Source of the DNA: G026625185 sp963727835
GTDB lineage: Bacteria; Desulfobacterota; WTBG01; JAGOGO01
Assembly (NCBI GenBank): GCA_963727835.1
Contig: CAVSIB010000043.1
Coordinates: 1-19,696, forward strand
Direction of reading: 5' to 3'
Length of the DNA stretch: 19,696 nucleotides
This document shows, piece by piece, positions 1 to 7,187 of the stretch. The notes under the pieces are model-generated. The model had not been told where the DNA came from. It ran no database searches and worked only from the letters and a program-made list of their open reading frames with translations. Numbering within the stretch: position 1 is the stretch's first letter; each line of letters opens with the position of its first letter. A program made the position numbers and the translations under genes.

Positions 1-1
1 C

Positions 2-478
2 TTATACGCTAGCGAAGGGATCAAAAAGTTTTTTGTATTCATCAAGAGCATACCGGTCAGTGATCCCGGCAATATAGTCACAAATAATTCTCTCTGGAGA
101 TTCTTCCTCAAGTTTTTTCTGATACTTCTTTGGAAGGAGCATCATATTTTCAACGCACGCCCGGAAAAGCCCATCCACCACCATTTTGGCCTTACTGCTC
201 ATCCGCTTGACTCGATAATGGTTATACAGGTTTTCCAGCAAAAAGTTTTTCAACTGTTGACTTTTTTTTGCGGTATCAGGACTAAAAGCAACCAATCTCT
301 CTTTTGCATCGCGAACATCTTCAGCCGTTTCGATTTTAAATCGGGAGATGTTTTTTTCGGTTTCATTGACCAAATCTACAATAAGGTATCCAATGAGATG
401 GCTTATGGCATAATACTTTTTCTGGGGATTTTTTATCCCCGGAAATTTAATTCGGTTATTTTTATCGTTTCTTGCCAA
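2..478 (-). CDS. dgt: dGTPase-like protein, C-terminal fragment of frameshifted gene
   Basis: This is the C-terminal third of a deoxyguanosinetriphosphate triphosphohydrolase-like protein, which splits dNTPs into deoxynucleoside and triphosphate in the cytoplasm. The recognisable end is the helical segment with CDYIAGITDRYALDEYKKLF near the C-terminus, the usual ending of bacterial type-2 dGTPase-like proteins. The first residues as written (about 437-478) are not native. In the neighbouring frame the same DNA reads EVELWQETIKITELNFRG, matching the expected family sequence, so a compensating indel lies in the C4 run at 437-440. The native frame resumes at GIKNPQKKYYAISH. There is no independent start or ribosome site, and the TTG at 478 is incidental. 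Stop codon at 2-4. It belongs with the fragments at 482-745 and 739-1155. Joined, they give about 384 residues, the normal family length. Confidence 0.85.
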   Translation of the reverse strand: MARNDKNNRIKFPGIKNPQKKYYAISHLIGYLIVDLVNETEKNISRFKIETAEDVRDAKERLVAFSPDTAKKSQQLKNFLLENLYNHYRVKRMSSKAKMVVDGLFRACVENMMLLPKKYQKKLEEESPERIICDYIAGITDRYALDEYKKLFDPFASV

Positions 479-481
479 AGC

Positions 482-745
482 TCAACCTCTTCTCCCGAAT
501 GCTTCCTCCTCAAGCAAGCCCGATTCGAGCCCATCATCAATATCATGATTGTTATAGGCAATTTCATCCGCCAAATCTATTATTTGAGCTTCTACCGTGG
601 GAAATCTTTCTGGTTCATAATCTTTTAACTTTTCGTGATCAGCATGATCATGAGAGGTGGTATGTTTAACCAAACCTTCCCGTGTTTCCCAGGTTAAATT
701 TAAACCATTAAAGTTTGGGTAACGTTCTTCCAGCTTCTCTACCAC
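482..745 (-). CDS. dgt: dGTPase-like protein, middle fragment of frameshifted gene
   Basis: This is the central part of the same dGTPase-like gene, in a different frame from the N-terminal piece. It carries a family segment around LNLTWETREGLVKHT and the metal-binding aspartate region LADEIAYNNHDIDDGLESG, which supplies the last ligand of the HD metal site. Upstream of residue 1, the frame can be extended to read GGFEHNLQSLRVVEKLEERY, the conserved link to the HD motif region, so the reading frame really starts near 778 and not at the ATG at 745. It ends at an in-frame TGA (482-484) that disappears if one base of the CCC at 494-496 is removed. There is no ribosome-binding site of its own. It is a fragment of one gene, not a separate one. 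Confidence 0.85.
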   Translation of the reverse strand: MVEKLEERYPNFNGLNLTWETREGLVKHTTSHDHADHEKLKDYEPERFPTVEAQIIDLADEIAYNNHDIDDGLESGLLEEEAFGRRG

Positions 746-1155
746 CCTGAGGCTTTGGAGGTTGTGTTCAAAACCGCCTGGTCTTTCATAAGCTCATTTA
801 AAATTGATTTTCCCGAATCACCAAAAGGAGTATGACCTAAGTCATGAGCAAGGGCAACCGCTTCGGTCAATTCCTCGTTGAGCTTAAGCCTGCGGGCAAT
901 CGCGCGGGCAATCTGAGATACTTCTAAAGAATGCGTAAGCCGGGTTCGGTAATAATCCCCCTCATGATTAACAAAGACCTGAGTTTTATATTCCAGTCTC
1001 CTGAATGCAGTGCAATGAATAATCCGGTCCCGATCCCGCTCAAAAACGGGTCGGTTATCCTTAAAAACTTCCTCATACCTTCGGCCCCGGCTTATATCAT
1101 CTCGCATAGCATAAGGAGCGAGCGCTAAGTCACATTTCTCTGGAGAACTCATCAT
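739..1155 (-). CDS. dgt: dGTPase-like triphosphohydrolase, N-terminal HD-domain fragment
   Basis: This is the N-terminal part of a dGTPase-like dNTP triphosphohydrolase. Family signatures in order are LAPYAMRDDISRGRRY (residues 12-27), RDRIIHCTAFRRLEYKTQVF (42-61), RTRLTHSLEVSQIARAIA (71-88, with metal ligand H75) and the HD motif AHDLGHTPFG (103-112). After residue 125 the frame is lost: one missing base between 778 and 779 turns the expected GGFEHN into an unrelated tail and a stop. The start at 1155 is supported by GAGG five bases upstream; a second ATG follows immediately. The gene lies 48 bp downstream of the YfbR-like gene on the same strand, so co-transcription is likely. Residues 113 and 116 (FGDSGK) differ from the usual FGHxGE, which is discussed as a finding. 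Family assignment is firm; the natural nucleotide substrate is not known from sequence. Confidence 0.9.
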   Translation of the reverse strand: MMSSPEKCDLALAPYAMRDDISRGRRYEEVFKDNRPVFERDRDRIIHCTAFRRLEYKTQVFVNHEGDYYRTRLTHSLEVSQIARAIARRLKLNEELTEAVALAHDLGHTPFGDSGKSILNELMKDQAVLNTTSKASGW

Positions 1156-1203
1156 ACCATCCTCATTGTTTTTTTCTCACATAAGATCGAACGATAGTCT
1201 GTT

Positions 1204-1773
1204 TTATTTTCCCCATATCCACCAATCACTTTTATCCTTAAACCACCATTCCGCACTATCCGTAGAAAGGATTGTTTCCGCTAATTCTCTTGCTTGGGGA
1301 GTACAAAGACGCTTGAGAGCAAAGGCGATCCAATCCTTAGTATATTTGTTCCCCAAGTCACCATATTCCTTGAGCATAAGGATAAGTTCCAACTGGTCAG
1401 CATCATTGGCAATGAGCGCCTCTTCTGTTTTTTTCTCGTGAAATTCCTTGAGCAAAGCCTTGAGTTCTTCTCCAAACGGAAGGGTTGCTGCCAGTTCATT
1501 AACGGCTTTCTCCTCATCCACTTTCAGGTATTTTTTATTTACATAATTGAGGTCTCCAGTCCGGGACTCAAGGACATCATGCAAGAGCGTCATTTTAAGT
1601 ACCTTGTTTTCATCAACCTGGGTTTTAAGTTTTGCTAAGGTGTAGCCGATTATAATCACCCGAAAGCAGTGTTCCGCTACCGACTCTCTCCCTGATCCTA
1701 AAAATTGAAGCCCAGTTCTTGGGGTTCGCTTCAACATACCGACTTCAAAAAGAAAATTGCATATATCCTTCAT
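1204..1773 (-). CDS. HD-domain 5'-deoxynucleotidase, YfbR/HDDC2 family
   Basis: This is a small cytoplasmic HD-domain phosphohydrolase of about 189 residues that probably dephosphorylates deoxynucleoside 5'-monophosphates. Numbered from the ATG at 1773, it has the family opening MKDICNFLFEVGMLKRTPRT, then GRESVAEHCFR with metal ligand H35, LLHDVLESRTGDL with the HD pair H65-D66, and NDADQLEL with the distal aspartate near residue 124. Two in-frame ATGs lie upstream (1794 and 1782), but their GAGGT sites sit almost against the codon. The ATG at 1773 has GAGGT nine bases upstream and matches where the family starts, so I chose it. It is followed after 48 bp by the dGTPase-like gene, so two nucleotide-pool HD enzymes are probably co-transcribed. 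It is intact. The specific substrate is inferred from the family. Confidence 0.85.
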   Translation of the reverse strand: MKDICNFLFEVGMLKRTPRTGLQFLGSGRESVAEHCFRVIIIGYTLAKLKTQVDENKVLKMTLLHDVLESRTGDLNYVNKKYLKVDEEKAVNELAATLPFGEELKALLKEFHEKKTEEALIANDADQLELILMLKEYGDLGNKYTKDWIAFALKRLCTPQARELAETILSTDSAEWWFKDKSDWWIWGK

Positions 1774-1922
1774 GAATTGCATACCTCTATTCATACCTCA
1801 ATTATTTAAATATTTTTATATTATCTGAAATTTTTATAACATAAAAAAAAGAGTTTTCCTACCTTTATATCTTTGCTCTTTTCCGGTTCGCTCGTAAGAA
1901 TTATAACTTAACTATTTATTTG

Positions 1923-1951
1923 TTGAAGACAAGTCCCATCCCGAGTATACT
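1923..1951 (+). promoter_or_regulatory. Sigma70-type promoter for the 1997 gene
   Basis: The -35 box TTGAAG (1923-1928) and the -10 box TATACT (1946-1951) are separated by 17 bp. Transcription would start near 1958, giving a leader of about 39 nt. A GGAG at 1986-1989 sits seven bases before the ATG at 1997. The region 1795-1922 is very AT-rich and must also hold the divergent promoter of the YfbR-like gene, but I could not pick boxes for it with confidence. Confidence 0.6.
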
Positions 1952-1996
1952 ATTAGTTTTTACAACCCCTTGGTCGCTATCTAACGGAGCAGTTAT

Positions 1997-3055
1997 ATGT
2001 GGAGCTACCGGGAAAGTCTCAGCTATTACGAAAAAATTAGACGGTCAATTTATGAAATTCTGAGAGATAACCTGGAAAAGCGGTTAATGAAAGTCTCCCT
2101 TATTGATTCCCTTTACAAGCATCTGGAGCAGGGCGTAGAATATAGTTTTCCGGAAAAAAGGGAGCTCAAACCCAAATCAAAAAAAATTGAAAAGGAGTCC
2201 GAATTATTTAACACCTTCTTGGTCATCTTTTGTGAAGGAGTAATCAGTCCGGATTTAAAAAACTATCTCCGCTTTTTCCCGGAAAATAAGCTGATCAAAA
2301 AAAATGCGGAATACCTAGAAAGCTTTCCCCTCTATAAAACCTTTCATCATAACCTCCGTTACTTTGATAACCCTCGTTTTCTTGAGCTCATAGAAGATCT
2401 CATTTCTATTGATTATGCCCTTCTGATTCAACAAGACCCAACCGTAAAAAAAAGGAATCGGTACGCGCTCACTCACTTCCACGTAAAAATTGACTGGCCC
2501 ATAGCTGATGCTGCCGAGAATCTGGCAAAATTGCTCAAGTATATTCAAAACGATCTCCATGAAAATGGCGACAAGGAGGCACGGCTTCTTCAAAATAAGC
2601 TTTTTGAATATTATGGATGCCACCATAGTGCCGGAGGAAGAAGGACAGCGGGCCTTATTGCTGCCCAGTTATTAAAAAAAATGCATTTTATCTCCACCGT
2701 TTTTGTTTCCAGCGCTGAATTGCGTTCCCTGATTAAATATTCCGAGCGGGGAGTATCAAGATTTTTCCTTATTCAGTTGACCAACAAACAAATTGCTGCT
2801 CTGTCACAGAAAGAAAAAATTGATGTGGGAACGTTTAAATCTTTTTATCTTTACCCAGCCAATGATTTTTACGTGGGAATTGCGGAGGCAATCTACGAAC
2901 ACACCCCCTACTCGCTTCCTCCTGCGGAAGGAAAACTAAGAAAATTCAAACCCGGTTACAACTGGCTCAGGCTTAAAGATGAATTACTCCACCCCACGAT
3001 CAATTCTTTAAATGCCAGCCCAATTAATTATGATTGGGTTTATACAACTGAGTAA
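1997..3055 (+). CDS. Hypothetical protein, 352 residues
   Basis: I do not recognise this protein. It is intact, and the start is well supported by GGAG seven bases before the ATG and a good promoter further upstream. It has no signal peptide or transmembrane segment and looks cytosolic. The N-terminal 80 residues are charged and helical with a lysine-rich stretch (KPKSKKIEKESE, about 58-69). The middle has mixed helices, and the C-terminal half contains a His/Gly-rich segment YGCHHSAGGRRTAGLIAAQL (about 206-225) that could be a nucleotide- or metal-binding loop, although it matches no motif I know. The C-terminus is rich in aromatic residues. The AOR gene follows after 98 bp on the same strand with no clear terminator between them, so they may be co-transcribed. 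The nucleotide composition is like the neighbours, with no sign of recent transfer. Confidence 0.75.
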   Translation: MWSYRESLSYYEKIRRSIYEILRDNLEKRLMKVSLIDSLYKHLEQGVEYSFPEKRELKPKSKKIEKESELFNTFLVIFCEGVISPDLKNYLRFFPENKLIKKNAEYLESFPLYKTFHHNLRYFDNPRFLELIEDLISIDYALLIQQDPTVKKRNRYALTHFHVKIDWPIADAAENLAKLLKYIQNDLHENGDKEARLLQNKLFEYYGCHHSAGGRRTAGLIAAQLLKKMHFISTVFVSSAELRSLIKYSERGVSRFFLIQLTNKQIAALSQKEKIDVGTFKSFYLYPANDFYVGIAEAIYEHTPYSLPPAEGKLRKFKPGYNWLRLKDELLHPTINSLNASPINYDWVYTTE

Positions 3056-3153
3056 TGGCGGAAATTTTATTGCCTCGGCTTTATAAACTACTCCGGTTGT
3101 AGGCTGTTCAGAATTTTTTAAATTCTTAACAGGATAATAGTGGCGGATCAAAC

Positions 3154-5067
3154 ATGGGAATTGTTTCTGGCAAAATATTACGGGTTAATTTAACCACGAA
3201 GAAAATATCAGAAGAATGCGCAGAGCATTATGAGGAGAGGTTTATTGGCGGTCGCGGAGTTGGGGCTTGGATTCTCTTGAATGAAATGAAATCAGAAATC
3301 ACGCCGCTCGATCCAGCAAGCATTCTCGTTTTTTGTGCAGGTCCTTTGACCGGTACTGATTTCCCTGGTGCAGCTCGTCTCAGTATTGAATCAAAAAATT
3401 GTTCCACGAACGGTGTCAACTGGTCTAATGTGGGAGGATACTTCGGTTCAGAACTGAAGCAATCCGGGTGGAGTTATATCGTTGTCGCGGGAAAGGCCGA
3501 AAAACCGGTTTATCTGTTCTTCACTAACGAAAATGTTGAGATTAGAACTGCCGCTCATATCTGGGGGGCAGACGTGTGGGAGAGCGAAGATATCATCCGC
3601 TCTGAATTAGGCGACCCTCATATAAAAGTTGCGGCAATAGGTAGTGCGGGAGAAAATCTGGTGCCGCTGTCGATCATAATAACCAATCGAACAAGAGCAG
3701 CTGGTTCGGGAGGTCTCGGGGCGATCATGGGTTCAAAAAACCTTAAAGCGATTGCCGTGAAAGGTTCCGGGAATGTCCCTCTTGCCGATCCTGAGCGATT
3801 TAAGGCGGTTGTACAAAAAATTCATTCCAAATTGGAAAATTCTGATTTAACGAAAGCATTAAGAGAATATGGTACCTTCGGAAGCTTAATAACGCCGGTA
3901 AATAATTTATGCGGCTACCCCTATAGAAATACCCAGGATGATCATTTTGAAAATGTAGAAAATTCACGGGTGGGTCTTGCTCAGTGGAAAAAAACCGGCG
4001 AACACCGGAGCACCTGTTATGGATGCCCCATACAATGCGCGCGAGATATCATGGAAGCAGATGAAGGACCCTATAAAGGGCTCAAGGTTGGTATCCCGGA
4101 AAATAATACCTTTTACGCTTTTGCCACACGATTAAATATGCGCAGCCCTTCAAATATTTTAAAGGCCTACGAAATGATTAGCCGTCAGGGTTTAGATAAT
4201 GACCAAACAGCGGTTGTGCTTTCATGGGCTTTTGAGTGCTTTGAAAAAGGAATCATCACTCACGCGGATACGGATGGCTTGGATTTGACTTGGGGAAACG
4301 ATGCTGCCGTGATTGCCCTTATCCGAAAGATCGTCACTCGGGAAGGTTTTGGAAGGTTGCTTGGCGAAGGCTCCAAAAAAGCTTCCGAGGTGATAGGAAA
4401 AGGCTCTGGGTATTATTGCACTGCCTTGAAGGGACAAGATAACCTTGATGCTTTAAGGGCGTGCAAAGGATGGGGATTTGGCAATGTGGTATCGCTTCGC
4501 GGGGGCAGACATCTTGATGGAGCGCCCTGTACTGAGTTTTTTCCCCAAATCCCCGCCGAGGTTGGTGAAAAACTTTTTGGGGTTGCAACCGCATATTCGC
4601 CGACAGTTTACGAGGGCAAGGGAAAGCTTGTGTCCTGGTTTAGCCATTTCAAAGCGGCGGTTGATGCGCTGGGGATCTGTTACTTCACGAGTTGGTGGTT
4701 GTCTCCTGAATTTTGCGGCCCGGAAGATTATGCGGAGGCCCTTTCCGCAGCTGCTGGCCGGGAGATATCAGGGCAGCAATTAATGGAGGTGGGGCGCAGA
4801 ATTTACAACGTAGAAAAAGCGTTTAATACGTTCCACGCTGGGTTTACACGAGCGGATGATTACCCCCCTGCTATCTATATGAAAGAACCGATTAAGACCG
4901 GCATGTATCAAGGTGAATTGATTGCACACGAGGGACACGAAAAGATGCTGGATGAGTTTTATGATGCTAATGGGTGGGATAAAAAAACAAGCTGGCCGAC
5001 ATTCGAAACCCTGGAAACATTAGGCTTACCTGAAGTAGCAAAAAAGTTGCGGGAAAAATCACTATAA
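3154..5067 (+). CDS. Aldehyde ferredoxin oxidoreductase family protein
   Basis: This is an intact 637-residue tungsten/molybdenum-bis-pterin enzyme of the AOR family. Such enzymes oxidise aldehydes to acids, or run in reverse, with ferredoxin as electron partner, in the cytoplasm of anaerobes. The N-terminal AOR domain opens with GKILRVNLTTKKI and has GGRGVGAWIL (about 32-41) and GLGAIMGSKNLKAIAVKG (about 189-206). The [4Fe-4S] ligands are all present: CYGCPIQC gives C288, C291 and C295, and DALGIC gives C509. Glu316 in GIPENNTF and His453 in GGRHLDGAP are plausible counterparts of the active-site Glu and His of Pyrococcus furiosus AOR. The length is typical. The ribosome site before the ATG at 3154 is weak. 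A class II benzoyl-CoA reductase subunit (BamB) is a distant relative, but the sequence does not track that subfamily. The substrate is unknown; an aromatic aldehyde or acid is possible given oah nearby. Confidence 0.92.
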   Translation: MGIVSGKILRVNLTTKKISEECAEHYEERFIGGRGVGAWILLNEMKSEITPLDPASILVFCAGPLTGTDFPGAARLSIESKNCSTNGVNWSNVGGYFGSELKQSGWSYIVVAGKAEKPVYLFFTNENVEIRTAAHIWGADVWESEDIIRSELGDPHIKVAAIGSAGENLVPLSIIITNRTRAAGSGGLGAIMGSKNLKAIAVKGSGNVPLADPERFKAVVQKIHSKLENSDLTKALREYGTFGSLITPVNNLCGYPYRNTQDDHFENVENSRVGLAQWKKTGEHRSTCYGCPIQCARDIMEADEGPYKGLKVGIPENNTFYAFATRLNMRSPSNILKAYEMISRQGLDNDQTAVVLSWAFECFEKGIITHADTDGLDLTWGNDAAVIALIRKIVTREGFGRLLGEGSKKASEVIGKGSGYYCTALKGQDNLDALRACKGWGFGNVVSLRGGRHLDGAPCTEFFPQIPAEVGEKLFGVATAYSPTVYEGKGKLVSWFSHFKAAVDALGICYFTSWWLSPEFCGPEDYAEALSAAAGREISGQQLMEVGRRIYNVEKAFNTFHAGFTRADDYPPAIYMKEPIKTGMYQGELIAHEGHEKMLDEFYDANGWDKKTSWPTFETLETLGLPEVAKKLREKSL

Positions 5068-5246
5068 AAGAACAGCTTTTACGATTCCCTTTCTTTCAAA
5101 ACGGCAAATACCTTCTTGTCAATCCCCCGCCTTTCCCGGAATATTCAGCTCGTTGTTATCAGTATTTGACTGCCTTGGTTTAGCGGGAGCATCGATTGAT
5201 CATTTTCATTAATGCGCCCGGTAAAAATATAAAGTAATATTATTTC

Positions 5247-5274
5247 TTGAAGTGAACCCATTTTTGAATATAAT
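5247..5274 (+). promoter_or_regulatory. Sigma70-type promoter of the recCBD operon
   Basis: The -35 box TTGAAG (5247-5252), a 16-bp spacer and a perfect -10 TATAAT (5269-5274) put transcription start near 5281, about 80 nt before the recC GTG. The box lies in a 296-bp gap between the AOR stop and recC. The rest of the gap shows nothing else convincing. A TAAAAG/CTTTTA hairpin at 5065-5081 overlaps the AOR stop but is too weak and lacks a U-tract, so I do not call it a terminator. Confidence 0.6.
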
Positions 5275-5363
5275 AATTGCGTCGTTTTTTTATTCACGCC
5301 TCCTCTTTTTTATACCCTTTTTTTCTTTAGATGCCGGAAAATTTATCTCAAAGAGGTGCTGGG

Positions 5364-7187
5364 GTGCTTGGCTTAAAACTTTTTGTGAGCAATCAATTAG
5401 AAATCTTAGTTAAAAAATTAGCCGAGGAACTTCAAACTCCCCTCTCCACACCTCTAAGAAAAGAAGTGGTCTTAGTTCAAAGCAAAGGGATGGAGCGATG
5501 GATTTCCATGGAGCTTGCCTGTTATCACGGAATCTGCGCCAATTGCCGGTTTCCCTTCCCTAACGCCATGATTGATGAAATCTTCCGGGTTTTTTCCCCT
5601 GATCTTGTCGAGGATTCTCCTTTTCAACCAGAAATCATGGCCTGGAAAATCATGAAACTTCTTCTTGCTTGTCTTAAGGAACCGGGCTTTGAAACCATCC
5701 ACGCCTATGTGGGTAGTGAGGGTGACAAATTAAAATGTTATCAGATTTCGGAACGCATTGCCCATACGTTTGACCAGTACCTCGTATTTCGCCCCGGGCT
5801 GATTCTCGATTGGGAAAAAGGCAAAGAAAATCATTGGCAGGCACTCCTCTGGAGAATGCTCATCCGTGATGAAAGGAAACCGCACCGTACCGCCTTGAGA
5901 GAGGATTTTTTTAAGAAAATTCGGACACACACGCAAGAAATAAATAACCTTCCTGAGAGAATCTCAGTTTTTGGAATATCTTCTTTACCTCCTTTTCATA
6001 TGGAAGTGTTTGTAGCCCTATCAAAAATAATCCCGATTAATCTTTTTTTTATGAATCCATGCCAGGAATATTGGGGAGACATTGTTTCGGACCGGGAAGC
6101 AAGAAAGCTGGAAAGGAAATTGGCGAGAAAGACGATTTCCGCGGAAACTCTTTACCTCGAAAAAGGAAATAGCCTCCTTGCTTCCTGGGGGACGCTCGGT
6201 AAACAGTTTTTTGACTTAGTGTGTAACTTTGATCTTGAAGAACACGAATGTTTCAAAGAACCAACAAGGAATGACCTTCTTTCCTGCATTCAATCCGACA
6301 TCCTCACCCTCCGCGAAAGAGGTCCGGAGGAAAAGCAAAGCATAGCCCAAACTGATACCTCCATTGAAATCCACTCCTGTCACAGCCTTATGAGAGAAGT
6401 TGAGGTCCTCTATGATAGTATGTTGGCCATGTTCGAAGACATGTCCGCATTACTCCCCAAGGATATTTTAGTAATGGCGCCGGATATCGAACCTTACACC
6501 CCGTTTATCCAAGCGGTTTTCGATACCCCGGAAAATGAAGCTCAGAAGATTCCTTACACTATTGCTGATCAAAGCAGAAAAAGTGAAAGCAGTGTTATCA
6601 AGACCTTTCTTTCTATCCTTGATCTTGAGGAGAGCCGTTTTGGAGCATCCCAGGTAATGACCATTCTTGAATCACCTTCCATCTACCGCAAGTTTGCTTT
6701 AGAAGAACCTGATTTAGAGGTCATTAAGCGATGGGTAGAGCAGACCGGGATCAGATGGGGGATTGATGAAACGACTCGGGAAAAGATGGGATTGCCTTCG
6801 TTTTCTGAAAATACCTGGAGGTTTGGTCTTAATCGCCTCATTTTAGGCTATGCCTTGCCAACTAAAGAGGAAAAAACTTTTCACACCATCCTTCCCTATG
6901 ACCAGGTTGAAGATAGTTCCGCTCGCGTACTTGGAAATTTTTTATCATTCATTGAAAAGCTTTTATCTTCAATTACCTCTCTTGACCAGACCCGCACTTT
7001 GAATGACTGGGGCAAAGTTCTTCTCCAGATACTGGATGCATTTATCCTTGGCGATGAAAAGACTGAGCGGGAAATTTTATTCATTCGGACAATCATAAAC
7101 AGTCTCGCTTCGATTCAGCAAAAATCAGGCTTTGATGAAAAAATTGAGTCTTCCTATAATCAGATCTTATCTTCAGAAGTATTGTGA
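5364..7187 (+). CDS. recC: RecC (exodeoxyribonuclease V gamma subunit), N-terminal fragment
   Basis: This is the N-terminal 60% of RecC, the RecBCD subunit that splits the duplex and scans the 3' strand for Chi. RecC-type sequence starts at LKLFVSNQLEILVKKLAEEL, followed by VVLVQSKGMERWISMELA and CRFPFPNAMIDEIFRVF (about residues 62-78). Further on are ISVFGISSLPPFHMEVFVAL and EIHSCHSLMREVEVLYDSML, with PKDILVMAPDIEPYTPFIQA typical of the helicase-like domain. I chose the GTG at 5364. It is preceded by AAGAGGTG with a five-base gap and gives the family-like start MLGLKLFVSN, whereas the ATG at 5331 has no ribosome site and would add 11 non-conserved residues. The native frame is left near 7149, where one extra base sits; the frame then runs to a chance stop at 7187. 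With the fragment from 7150 the product is about 1,075 residues. Confidence 0.9.
   Translation: MLGLKLFVSNQLEILVKKLAEELQTPLSTPLRKEVVLVQSKGMERWISMELACYHGICANCRFPFPNAMIDEIFRVFSPDLVEDSPFQPEIMAWKIMKLLLACLKEPGFETIHAYVGSEGDKLKCYQISERIAHTFDQYLVFRPGLILDWEKGKENHWQALLWRMLIRDERKPHRTALREDFFKKIRTHTQEINNLPERISVFGISSLPPFHMEVFVALSKIIPINLFFMNPCQEYWGDIVSDREARKLERKLARKTISAETLYLEKGNSLLASWGTLGKQFFDLVCNFDLEEHECFKEPTRNDLLSCIQSDILTLRERGPEEKQSIAQTDTSIEIHSCHSLMREVEVLYDSMLAMFEDMSALLPKDILVMAPDIEPYTPFIQAVFDTPENEAQKIPYTIADQSRKSESSVIKTFLSILDLEESRFGASQVMTILESPSIYRKFALEEPDLEVIKRWVEQTGIRWGIDETTREKMGLPSFSENTWRFGLNRLILGYALPTKEEKTFHTILPYDQVEDSSARVLGNFLSFIEKLLSSITSLDQTRTLNDWGKVLLQILDAFILGDEKTEREILFIRTIINSLASIQQKSGFDEKIESSYNQILSSEVL

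Noticed and set aside
3110..3126. AGAATTT/AAATTCT hairpin between the orphan gene and AOR as terminator or operator
   Set aside because: Weak AT-only stem with no U-tract; chance occurrence is likely in this composition.
3154..5067. Reading the AOR-family gene as bamB, the catalytic subunit of class II benzoyl-CoA reductase
   Set aside because: BamB is in the same superfamily and oah is nearby, but the sequence around the cofactor loops follows general AORs, and no bamC or other bam genes flank it.
5065..5081. TAAAAG/CTTTTA hairpin at the AOR stop as a terminator
   Set aside because: The stem is short, AT-rich and not followed by a U-tract.
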